A stretch of 14,754 nucleotides of DNA from Candidatus Symbiothrix sp. (GTDB lineage Bacteria > Bacteroidota > Bacteroidia > Bacteroidales > Azobacteroidaceae). Below, one piece after another: positions 1 to 6,653 of the stretch (the first letter of the stretch is position 1; each line of letters begins with the position of its first letter). The notes beneath the pieces are model-generated. The model was not told where the DNA came from, made no database searches, and was given only the letters and a program-made list of their open reading frames with translations. A program made the position numbers and the translations under genes. The stretch covers positions 1 through 14,754 of the forward strand of contig JAISXN010000148.1 of NCBI GenBank assembly GCA_031270525.1. Direction: 5' to 3'.

Positions 1-443
1 TCCTGGGTGCGGGCAATCTGTTGGGAAGAAACCCCGCTGACAACGTTCAAAGCGGCTTTCTGCGCTTGAATCATACTCAGTTCGGTGTTCATTTTGCGGA
101 CGCTTACAACGGTTACTTCGTCCAGCACATTGGCCGCTTCAACCATGGCGACATTGATTTCGACGGTTTGTCCCGCCTTTATTTCCGTATTGATTTCTGC
201 CGGTTGATAGGAAAGGTAAGAGATTTTTACTTTGTATTTTCCGGCGGCTATTCCGTCGATGCTGAATTTGCCGTCTATATCGGTAACGGCGCCTTTATTT
301 GTATTTTCGATTAAAACGCTCGCTCCGATAATGCCCTCTCCAGTCTTTTTGTCGGAGATAATTCCTGTGACAGTTCCGGTTTTCGCGCTGAGCGTAATGG
401 CTAACGCCCACAGAATAAACACAAAGCAAAATTTCTTTATCAT
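1..443 (-). CDS. TonB-dependent outer membrane receptor, N-terminal part (runs off the left edge)
   Basis: Translating the minus strand from the ATG at 441-443 gives 147 open codons reaching the window edge, so only the N-terminus is present. Residues 1-20 form a Sec signal peptide (MIKKF start, hydrophobic core, end near LSAKTG). Residues 22-100 look like a CarboxypepD_reg-like beta-sandwich: TVTGIISDKKTGEGIIGASV, then a DIDGKFSI-type segment and a YKVKISYLSYQ strand. Next comes LDEVTVVSVRK (about 107-117), a TonB-box-like stretch, and then SGVSSQQIARTQ, which resembles the beginning of a plug domain. The SQQIARTQ wording is typical of non-SusC Bacteroidota receptors, in which a plug and 22-strand barrel follow; those would lie beyond the window. 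It is probably an importer of a siderophore, vitamin or other small ligand, but the substrate is unknown. It is 228 bp downstream of the PUL on the same strand and may not belong to it. Confidence 0.85.
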   Translation of the reverse strand, partial: MIKKFCFVFILWALAITLSAKTGTVTGIISDKKTGEGIIGASVLIENTNKGAVTDIDGKFSIDGIAAGKYKVKISYLSYQPAEINTEIKAGQTVEINVAMVEAANVLDEVTVVSVRKMNTELSMIQAQKAALNVVSGVSSQQIARTQ

Positions 444-671
444 AAATATACGTAATTATTTCCAAGACAAAGGTCAGGATAAAGGATTACGTTTTTATGA
501 CAAAATAATAATGTTTTTGTAAAAAATAGAATGCGGGTTTTTGTTGGCTGTCTTCCCATTGTCATTCCCGCTTGCGCTGGAATGACAGGGACGACAATTT
601 GAATTACCCGCCCCGCATCGCTCACAGATAACTGCGATTGAACGGATAATTTGTTTCATCATGTTAATATT
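444..671. other. 228-bp intergenic region between the PUL and the second TonB receptor
   Basis: This is the longest gene-free stretch in the window. It contains an imperfect GC-containing palindrome (555-590, listed separately) flanked by AT-rich sequence. I looked for a Bacteroidota -33/-7 promoter serving the receptor gene at 443 and found only poor matches, such as GACCTTTG about 20-35 bases before the ATG, without a correctly spaced TTTG. A 61-codon open frame across 440-625 is not credible as a gene. The gap separates two convergent-free, same-strand genes, so it must hold the end of the PUL transcript and probably the promoter of the receptor gene, but neither can be pinned down by eye. 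Confidence 0.6.
555..590. repeat. REP-like imperfect palindrome (possible dispersed repeat or weak terminator)
   Basis: TGTCATTCCCGC (560-571) and GCTGGAATGACA (576-587) pair over 12 positions with one mismatch around a TTGC loop. CCC at 555-557 and GGG at 588-590 extend the stem past a 2-nt bulge. The GTCATTCC...GGAATGAC core resembles short dispersed palindromes that, when translated, give the VIPAQAGM-like peptide seen in many spurious ORFs; that peptide is present here. It lies 82 bp past the stop codon of the beta-helix gene, with no T-run after it on the minus strand. A classical intrinsic terminator is therefore less likely than a REP-type element, although it could still protect or end the mRNA. 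Confidence 0.6.
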
Positions 672-3600
672 TTAGTGAATAATTACTTTCTGTACTGAAA
701 TTCCTTTTTTTGATTCGATTACAAAAATATAATTTCCTTTGGAATATTGAGATACGGGAATACTGATTTGTCGATTATTAGCAGAATATGAGTTAATAAA
801 ATGTCCTCCGGCAGAATAAATTTTTACTGAAAAAATATTCTCTTCTGCGTGAATATTAACAATTCCGTTGATTACCGGATTCGGATAAATAACCGGAACA
901 TTTCCTTGTCTAAGCGGAGGAATTGCTGAAAAATTATTTTCAATGTAAACCAAGTAAAATTCATGGATACTCCAATATTGGGTTTTACCGCTTCCGGTTT
1001 GAAGAACTTTTACGTAACGCGTTGTTATTTCCGGAATCGGAATTATCGTCAAAGTAGGCATGCCTGTGCCGGATGCGACAGGATTTCCCCAATTTGAACC
1101 GTCGGAAGAAACATAGACAGCGTATTCTTTCGGAAAATCGTTCGGACTTCCTGAAGCATCTAAGATTATGGTATTGAAATTGAGTGGTATTCTCGTATCG
1201 ACTACAAACCATTGTCCGGGAGTAACTTGTGAACCGCCTGTCCAGCGGGTATCTGCCTTTCCGTCGATGGCAAAGTAAGCGTCGCCGCCGCTTGCGGTAG
1301 CGACCCAGCCGTTTCGGGACGGAGTAGAGCCAGGAGAAAATACCGGAGCCGTGGTCAGGTTGTTGAACCAGGATTGATAGCCGGAAGGCGACGACAGGAT
1401 CGAAACGGACGACTGTACGGATGTCTGGCCGCTTTTCCCGCTACTGACAAAATTCGTTGCATTCACATCCGTCGTGGAAATCGTCGCACGGGCGTCTCCC
1501 TGAATCTCCAGGAAGCGGGTTGCTCCATACTGCTCGAAATGCGCCAGCATCCAATTTACCGTACCACCGGCCAGTAGGGCGCCATATTTTGCATTTCCCC
1601 AGTAATCGGAGGCGAACAGATTAGCTGTTCCGGTAAATCCGGGCGCGGTTTCAACATATTTTGTATCTGCATACACATCTCTTGCAACCGAAACGATCTG
1701 GGTATTGATCAAGTCAAATCCCTTGTCCGGATCAAGGCTTTCATAGTAGATGGAACGCAGGGAAGCATCCAGCGCCGTTCCAAGCGATATGCCCGAAGGC
1801 GATTTGCCGTTATTTTGCCGGAAAACAAGTCCTTTGTGGGAAGCATAATGAAAATCGTTGTACAATATTTCGTCTTCGCAATCTTCCAGCACCATAAATT
1901 CGAGTTCAAGCCAGTTTTGGTTATAGACGGCATTTTTGGAATCCGGATCATTGATAGAATTAGGCCATCCTCCGAATTTTGGGATTTCATAACCATTGGC
2001 AAATACAATCGAATTAAACTGAGTATTGCTGATTATCCCGTTTTTTGATCCTCCGCCAACCCTGATTCCGTTTTTGAATACGTGTCCCGCAAAATAATCA
2101 ACGTAGTGATTGTCGCAACGGTATGTAAACAGGTCAATTCCACTGTACGTAGCTCTGATTCCTGCATTTACAATATAAACATCATCTCCTGCAACTTGAA
2201 TGCAGTAAGGGTATCCAGGCAACGTTGCAAGGTCTTTTGTCATCGTTGAGGTCTGCTCCGGATAATTAAATGTAACGCCCCTGATACCGCTTTTTGCAGA
2301 CATTTTCAAAAATGGCGTCCCTCCGGGTTGATTTTTCCCTGCATAAACTTCAAGAATACTGCCCTGCCCTTTCGGTACGGAAGCCAAGTCGGATGCGCCT
2401 TTCAACTCCACGCCCTGCGGGACGGTAAGGTTGCCCGTTACCTTGTATTTTCCCGGAGGAAGAAAGACGATACCGCCGCCTTCGTTGCCGGCTTTTTCCA
2501 GGGCGCTGCTGATGGCGGCAGTATTGTCGGTAACGGCGTCAGGTACGGCGCCAAATTCACTGTCGGTTACTACATACAAAACCTTTCTTTCCGGTTTGGT
2601 TTCCCGCGGCGCAATATCCGGAAAATCCGGCAGCCGTTTCATGGAAACGGGACGATGGTCGATTTTACATTCAAAGAGGGATTTGTTCAGGATGTTAGCG
2701 TCCAGGGCAAAGCGATTTCCCGTAAGGATGACCCGCGCATAAGCATTGACAAACACTTGGGGGGTGTTGTTGTTGAAATCGCCATCAACCGAAGCGTACA
2801 AGCCGCCGAATATATTCACTTTTCCGGAATGAATTGTACATTGTTGGGTCATCACTTTGGTAGATGCTTCCGGCTCAATCCTTATAGCGTCCGACAAGGC
2901 GTCTATTTCGCAAGCGTAGAACTGGGCTGTTGAGCCTGAGCCATTTGCAATGACAATACCGTTGTCGCAGTTATCAATTTTTATCCGTGTAAACATGATT
3001 CCGGCATTGGCGATGGCTTCGATGTAAATGCCTGTTTCGCAGTTTTTGAAATACATGCCATAGTTGTGTCCGTTGGGTTTGGAATCAACGGAAGGGATGG
3101 ATTTTGCAGCATAAAAGCCTTTGTTGTAGCCTTCTATATTTACATGGCAGGTATAAGACCAGTCGTTGCGACGCATCACAATACCGGTTGCATTTTGACG
3201 GATAAAATCGCTGTAAGCGCTTCCTTTTTGAGGCGCTCCGGGCAATCCGGATACAGCCCAATAATCGGGGGAAAAGTCAATCCAGTCCAACCGGCCGACA
3301 TCGGCAATATTGTCTATTTCTATTCCCCTGAACAAAGGCGTTCCGTAAAGATTGAAAACGTTCGGACAACCTCCTCCGTTGCGGCGCGACAGGATAACTC
3401 CCGAATAGGAATTAACCAAAGTAACGTTTCGTACATTGTTGTAATCATTTCCCCAATATCCCTGTTTCCCGTAAAGTATCGTCGGCGGATAGGGAACAAT
3501 ATTATCGGCGTCTTGTTCCGGATACCAGATAGACAGGTTATAAATGCCGGTAGAAGATTCCGTGGTAATGAATGCATCATCTTCGCTTTCGCTGTTCCTA

Positions 3601-3962
3601 CCCCAGTAGGCCATAAGGATAGTTCCGGTAAGCGGTTGATTCTTATCCGGTTTTTTCCAATCGCCTCTGATTACGACACCTTTGGGTATCAGTAATTTAC
3701 CGCCTATCTTATACTTACCTTCGGAAAGGTACAAAGTTCCGCCCCCTGCATTTCCCAAACGGTTGAGCAGTTCCTGAATACCATCGCGCGAATCATTGAC
3801 GCCGGTTTTGTCGATTGTAGCAAGCGAAGCATCGGTGTAACCGGACACAGCAAGGTCTTCCGAATCGAAGTCTGAATCGATCAGGCTCCATTGTACTCCC
3901 GGTTGGGCGTGTATGGAAAATCCAATACAAATATATAATAATAAATAAACAATCTTTTTCAT
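672..3962 (-). CDS. Secreted tandem beta-helix (pectate-lyase-3/GH55-like) protein with F5/8-type C domain and T9SS sorting tail
   Basis: 1096 residues. A signal peptide covers residues 1-19 (KKIVYLLLYICIGFSIHAQ). Two pectate-lyase-3-type openings are visible: residues 50-100 (DKTGVNDSRDGIQELL, then GGGTLYLSEGKYKI) and 466-522 (DSEFGAVPDAVTDNTAAI, then GGGIVFLPPGKYKV). The two halves share further landmarks, WYPEQ at 146-150 and NYPEQ at 566-570, so the protein appears to be two right-handed beta-helices in one chain, as in GH55 beta-1,3-glucanases. Residues 875-1005 form a discoidin/F5/8-type C domain (AIDGKADTRW, then WFVVDTRIPLNFNTIILDAS), probably glycan-binding. Residues 1023-1096 are a type A T9SS sorting domain (PVIYPNPV, GNYIFVIESKKGISVQKVII). 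It is likely secreted and perhaps anchored on the cell surface. Only 9 bp separate it from the GH3 stop codon, so the two are cotranscribed. Enzymatic activity is inferred; catalytic residues cannot be assigned, and a lyase or non-catalytic binding role remains possible. Confidence 0.85.
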   Translation of the reverse strand: MKKIVYLLLYICIGFSIHAQPGVQWSLIDSDFDSEDLAVSGYTDASLATIDKTGVNDSRDGIQELLNRLGNAGGGTLYLSEGKYKIGGKLLIPKGVVIRGDWKKPDKNQPLTGTILMAYWGRNSESEDDAFITTESSTGIYNLSIWYPEQDADNIVPYPPTILYGKQGYWGNDYNNVRNVTLVNSYSGVILSRRNGGGCPNVFNLYGTPLFRGIEIDNIADVGRLDWIDFSPDYWAVSGLPGAPQKGSAYSDFIRQNATGIVMRRNDWSYTCHVNIEGYNKGFYAAKSIPSVDSKPNGHNYGMYFKNCETGIYIEAIANAGIMFTRIKIDNCDNGIVIANGSGSTAQFYACEIDALSDAIRIEPEASTKVMTQQCTIHSGKVNIFGGLYASVDGDFNNNTPQVFVNAYARVILTGNRFALDANILNKSLFECKIDHRPVSMKRLPDFPDIAPRETKPERKVLYVVTDSEFGAVPDAVTDNTAAISSALEKAGNEGGGIVFLPPGKYKVTGNLTVPQGVELKGASDLASVPKGQGSILEVYAGKNQPGGTPFLKMSAKSGIRGVTFNYPEQTSTMTKDLATLPGYPYCIQVAGDDVYIVNAGIRATYSGIDLFTYRCDNHYVDYFAGHVFKNGIRVGGGSKNGIISNTQFNSIVFANGYEIPKFGGWPNSINDPDSKNAVYNQNWLELEFMVLEDCEDEILYNDFHYASHKGLVFRQNNGKSPSGISLGTALDASLRSIYYESLDPDKGFDLINTQIVSVARDVYADTKYVETAPGFTGTANLFASDYWGNAKYGALLAGGTVNWMLAHFEQYGATRFLEIQGDARATISTTDVNATNFVSSGKSGQTSVQSSVSILSSPSGYQSWFNNLTTAPVFSPGSTPSRNGWVATASGGDAYFAIDGKADTRWTGGSQVTPGQWFVVDTRIPLNFNTIILDASGSPNDFPKEYAVYVSSDGSNWGNPVASGTGMPTLTIIPIPEITTRYVKVLQTGSGKTQYWSIHEFYLVYIENNFSAIPPLRQGNVPVIYPNPVINGIVNIHAEENIFSVKIYSAGGHFINSYSANNRQISIPVSQYSKGNYIFVIESKKGISVQKVIIH

Positions 3963-3971
3963 AATTTAAAT

Positions 3972-6530
3972 TTATAAACGTATTTCACCATTCAAGCGAA
4001 CATCTTCGGAGGAGGTTCCGGCCATGAAGCGAAAAATACCTGACGGAACAACGAATTTTGCTTTTTCCTCATCCCAGTAACGAAGTTGTTCTACCGGTAA
4101 TACTATCTCTATTTTCTCCGTCGCGCCTTTTTTAATGAAGACTCGCTTGAATCCTTTCAATTGTTTTACCGGTAGCGGAATATCCATTTCCGGTAGTCGG
4201 ACGTATAATTGGGTTACTTCGCTTCCGTCCTTTTTTCCGGTATTTTTCACATCGAAACTAACTTTGATACAATCTCCTTCTTTATTGATTTTCAGGTTTT
4301 TGTATTCAAAAACAGTATAACTTAAACCATAACCGAAAGGATAGAGCGGTTTTCCTTTGAAATACTGATAAGTCCGTCCCTTGGTAACATCATAATCATC
4401 AAAAGGGGGCAATTCGTCTAAACTGTTATAATAAGTCAACGGCAGTTTTCCCGACGGATTGTAATCGCCAAACAGTACTTCCGCAACGGCTGTTCCGCCC
4501 TGTTCGCCGGGATACCAGGCATTGATGATAGCGGGAATATTTTCGTTTATCCAGTCAATCGCTAACGAACTTCCGGCTACAAGTACTACAATCGTATTCG
4601 AATTCGCCTTATATATTTCACGGATAAATTCATCCTGGTCTTTCGGCAGATGAATATCATTACGGTCTTTTCCTTCGCGTTCAATGCTTTTATTGATTCC
4701 CAGCACGGCAACGGCAAGATCGCATTCGCGAACTGCTTTTCCTGCTTCTCCGTATAAATCCAGCCGGTCTTTTTTATCTGTGGACGGGATTCGCCACGAC
4801 AGGCGGGCTATCGCTGCGTCACGGTTATCAAAATATTCGGCTTGCAGGTGGTATTCTTTTCCTGTTTCCAGTTCGATACGCGCCGTATCGGTGCGAATGC
4901 TGTGCCCTGCCCAAGCGTCGATTATTTTTTCTCCGTTGATATACAAACGACAACCGTCGTCGGAAGTAAAAGCGAAAGTATAAGTTCCTGATACGGTCGG
5001 ACGCAGTTTGCCTTTCCAGCGGATGGATAAAGGCGGTTTAGGCAAAAAGGGATCGGGAGCCTGATTGGCAGGTTCGTAATTAATCCATTCATCGGTTCTC
5101 TTTTTAGGCTCGCCTTCCAGATTCCTGTTGGAGAAATATTCGGTTTGCAAGCCTTCCGGATAATAAGCCGGCGAAATCATCTCATAACCATCTGAAGCCG
5201 ATACCCAGGGGGCATATACAATCTTTACCCTGTTACCTGTTTTTTCCCTGATGCCGGACAAAATAGATACCGGCTGATTGACAGGGTATCCGCTATAGTC
5301 GCCAAATTCGCAGTTAGCCGCGTTGATACCTACCACAGCAATGGATTTCACTTTCTTCAAGTCAACCGGCAATGTATTGTTTTTATTTTTGAGTAAGACG
5401 ATACTTTGTCGGGCTGCTTCTAATGCTAATTCCTTATGTTCAGGCGCGCCTACCGTCGAGGGCGGCAATTGGTCATAAGGATTATGACCGGGACGATCAA
5501 AAAGCCCCAGACGCATCCTCGCTCTCAATACGCGATAAGCGGCGGAATCAATATCAGCATCCGATACCATTTTCTGCCGGTAAGCATTGAGTAAAGGTCT
5601 AATATATACATCGTCGCCACATTCCAAATCCAGTCCTGCTTTAATAGATAAAGTAGCTGCCGTTTCTTTTGTTTTGACATATTTATGCCCGCTAACGAGT
5701 AAAGAAGGACCTCCACAATCGGAAACTACATATCCGTCGAAACCCCAGTCTTCGCGCAAAACTTTCTGTATCAACCACGGATTGGCGGTACAAGGCACAC
5801 CGTTGATAGCGTTGTAAGCCGTCATAAAAGAAGCTGCCCGTCCGTCTCCGACACATTGTTCAAAAGCAGGGAAATAATATTCCCTCAATATTCTTTCGCT
5901 GACGCGGGGATTCGCCTCAAAACGATTGTGTTCTTCATTATTGACGGCAAAATGTTTGGGTGTCGAAACAACTTTAAGATATTTGGGGTCGTTGCCTTGA
6001 AGTCCTTTCACAAATGCTGCTCCCAATATGCCTGAGAGGTAAGGATCTTCGCCGTAAGTTTCCGGCGTCCGTCCCCAACGCGGATCGCGCGCCATATTGA
6101 CGGTAGGCGACCAGAAAGTGAGCAAATCGCTGAACTGAGCCTGCTGTTTTTTCCCCTGATCAAGTTCGTTCCACCGGGCGCGGGCTTCGTCCGAAATAGC
6201 GGTAGCTACGCGGTAATGCAAATCGGGATTCCACATTGCCGCCAGTCCGATGGCTTGTGGAAATACGGTAAAATTTCCGGGCCGGACAACGCCATGCAAG
6301 GCTTCGTTGCCGTGATAGTATTTATCAATTCCCAATCGCTTAATTTCGGGTGAAGTTGCTCGCAGAAGTCCTATCTTTTCTTCGACCGTGAGCCGCGAAA
6401 GCAAATCCGTTATGCGATCGTGAAGCGGCGCATCTTCGTTGCGAAACAATTCCACGTCCTGCGCCCTCGCCGCCAGAATCTGTAACAACAAAGCGAATGT
6501 AAGAATATAATGAATTAATTTCATTTTCAT
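3972..6530 (-). CDS. Glycoside hydrolase family 3 with inserted PA14 domain (beta-glucosidase/beta-xylosidase-like)
   Basis: 852 residues, full length for a PA14-containing GH3. A signal peptide ends near ARAQ (residue 24). The GH3 N-terminal barrel spans about 37-345, with NEALHGV (75-81), FWSPTVNMARDPRWGR (139-154), PKHFAVNNEEHNR (191-203) and VVSDCGG (268-274), where D271 is the expected nucleophile. The C-terminal sandwich domain (about 370-740) is interrupted at about 459-583 by a PA14 domain (TEYFSNRNLEG, YTFAFTSDDGCRLYINGEKI). It then resumes with SIEREGKDRNDIHLP, where E617 or E619 should be the acid/base. A fibronectin-III-like domain closes it (about 768-840). These enzymes remove non-reducing-end beta-linked glucose or xylose. 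The NEALHG and SDC motifs lean toward the beta-xylosidase-like branch, but specificity cannot be read from them. There is no lipobox and no T9SS tail, so the protein is probably periplasmic. The beta-helix gene follows after 9 bp. Confidence 0.95.
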   Translation of the reverse strand: MKMKLIHYILTFALLLQILAARAQDVELFRNEDAPLHDRITDLLSRLTVEEKIGLLRATSPEIKRLGIDKYYHGNEALHGVVRPGNFTVFPQAIGLAAMWNPDLHYRVATAISDEARARWNELDQGKKQQAQFSDLLTFWSPTVNMARDPRWGRTPETYGEDPYLSGILGAAFVKGLQGNDPKYLKVVSTPKHFAVNNEEHNRFEANPRVSERILREYYFPAFEQCVGDGRAASFMTAYNAINGVPCTANPWLIQKVLREDWGFDGYVVSDCGGPSLLVSGHKYVKTKETAATLSIKAGLDLECGDDVYIRPLLNAYRQKMVSDADIDSAAYRVLRARMRLGLFDRPGHNPYDQLPPSTVGAPEHKELALEAARQSIVLLKNKNNTLPVDLKKVKSIAVVGINAANCEFGDYSGYPVNQPVSILSGIREKTGNRVKIVYAPWVSASDGYEMISPAYYPEGLQTEYFSNRNLEGEPKKRTDEWINYEPANQAPDPFLPKPPLSIRWKGKLRPTVSGTYTFAFTSDDGCRLYINGEKIIDAWAGHSIRTDTARIELETGKEYHLQAEYFDNRDAAIARLSWRIPSTDKKDRLDLYGEAGKAVRECDLAVAVLGINKSIEREGKDRNDIHLPKDQDEFIREIYKANSNTIVVLVAGSSLAIDWINENIPAIINAWYPGEQGGTAVAEVLFGDYNPSGKLPLTYYNSLDELPPFDDYDVTKGRTYQYFKGKPLYPFGYGLSYTVFEYKNLKINKEGDCIKVSFDVKNTGKKDGSEVTQLYVRLPEMDIPLPVKQLKGFKRVFIKKGATEKIEIVLPVEQLRYWDEEKAKFVVPSGIFRFMAGTSSEDVRLNGEIRL

Positions 6531-6574
6531 ATCTGTCTATTTTTAAAATATTCCCATTGCCACCGTTCCGTATA

Positions 6575-6591
6575 TAATAAGGATTAATTTT
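6575..6591 (-). repeat. 17-bp element shared with the susC upstream region
   Basis: Read on the minus strand this is AAAATTAATCCTTATTA, ending 44 bp before the GH3 start codon. The same 17 bases occur at 14734-14750, in the same orientation, 95 bp before the susC start codon. The flanking bases differ on both sides. An exact match of this length between two roughly 120-bp gaps is unlikely by chance even in AT-rich DNA, which makes a common regulator site plausible. Confidence 0.5.
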
Positions 6592-6608
6592 CAAGGAAAG
6601 AGCATAGC

Positions 6609-6639
6609 CCGACGCCGGACAATACGATTCCGGCGTCGG
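6609..6639 (-). terminator. GC-rich hairpin after the DUF4998 gene (possible terminator, attenuator or mRNA-stabilising stem)
   Basis: CCGACGCCGGA (6609-6619) and TCCGGCGTCGG (6629-6639) are perfect reverse complements separated by a 9-nt loop, giving a very stable 11-bp stem in an otherwise AT-rich gap. The stem begins 14 bp past the TGA of the DUF4998/DUF5000 gene. On the minus strand it is followed by CTATGCTCTTTCCTTG rather than a clean T-run, so termination may be partial. Such a stem could lower enzyme-gene expression relative to the transporter genes, or protect the 3' end of the susCD transcript. Confidence 0.6.
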
Positions 6640-6653
6640 ATATACAACCTTAA

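Larger units (their letters stand above)
6531..6653 (-). promoter_or_regulatory. Gap between PUL lipoprotein genes and enzyme genes, probably regulatory
   Basis: At 123 bp this is by far the largest gap inside the PUL; the others are 9-38 bp. On the minus strand it holds, in order, an 11-bp GC-rich hairpin (6609-6639) directly after the DUF4998 gene, then a 17-bp element (6575-6591) identical to one upstream of susC, then about 44 bp to the GH3 ATG. I do not see a clean TAnnTTTG box. The nearest is TAAGGTTG (6645-6652), one mismatch away, and its transcript would carry the hairpin in its leader. The layout suggests partial termination or RNA processing followed by a second promoter, but this is inference. 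Confidence 0.45.

Noticed and set aside
441..520. Possible promoter for the partial TonB receptor (GACCTTTG, TTATTTTG)
   Set aside because: Each differs from TAnnTTTG by one base and lacks a correctly spaced -33 element; the evidence is too weak to annotate.
440..625. 61-residue open frame on the minus strand in the 228-bp gap
   Set aside because: It runs through the REP-like palindrome (VIPAQAGM peptide) and overlaps the start of the TonB receptor gene by a few bases. This is a typical spurious ORF over a repeat.
602..626. ATCGC...GCGAT inverted repeat in the 228-bp gap
   Set aside because: Arms of five bases around a 12-base loop are too short to mean anything.
2328..2933. 201-residue open frame on the plus strand
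   Set aside because: It lies wholly antisense within the beta-helix gene, whose domains and signal peptide are convincing. The plus-strand product has no signal, motif or family resemblance, and no promoter is visible.
3066..3695. 209-residue open frame on the plus strand
   Set aside because: Also fully antisense to the beta-helix gene, with no recognisable domain; it is a composition shadow.
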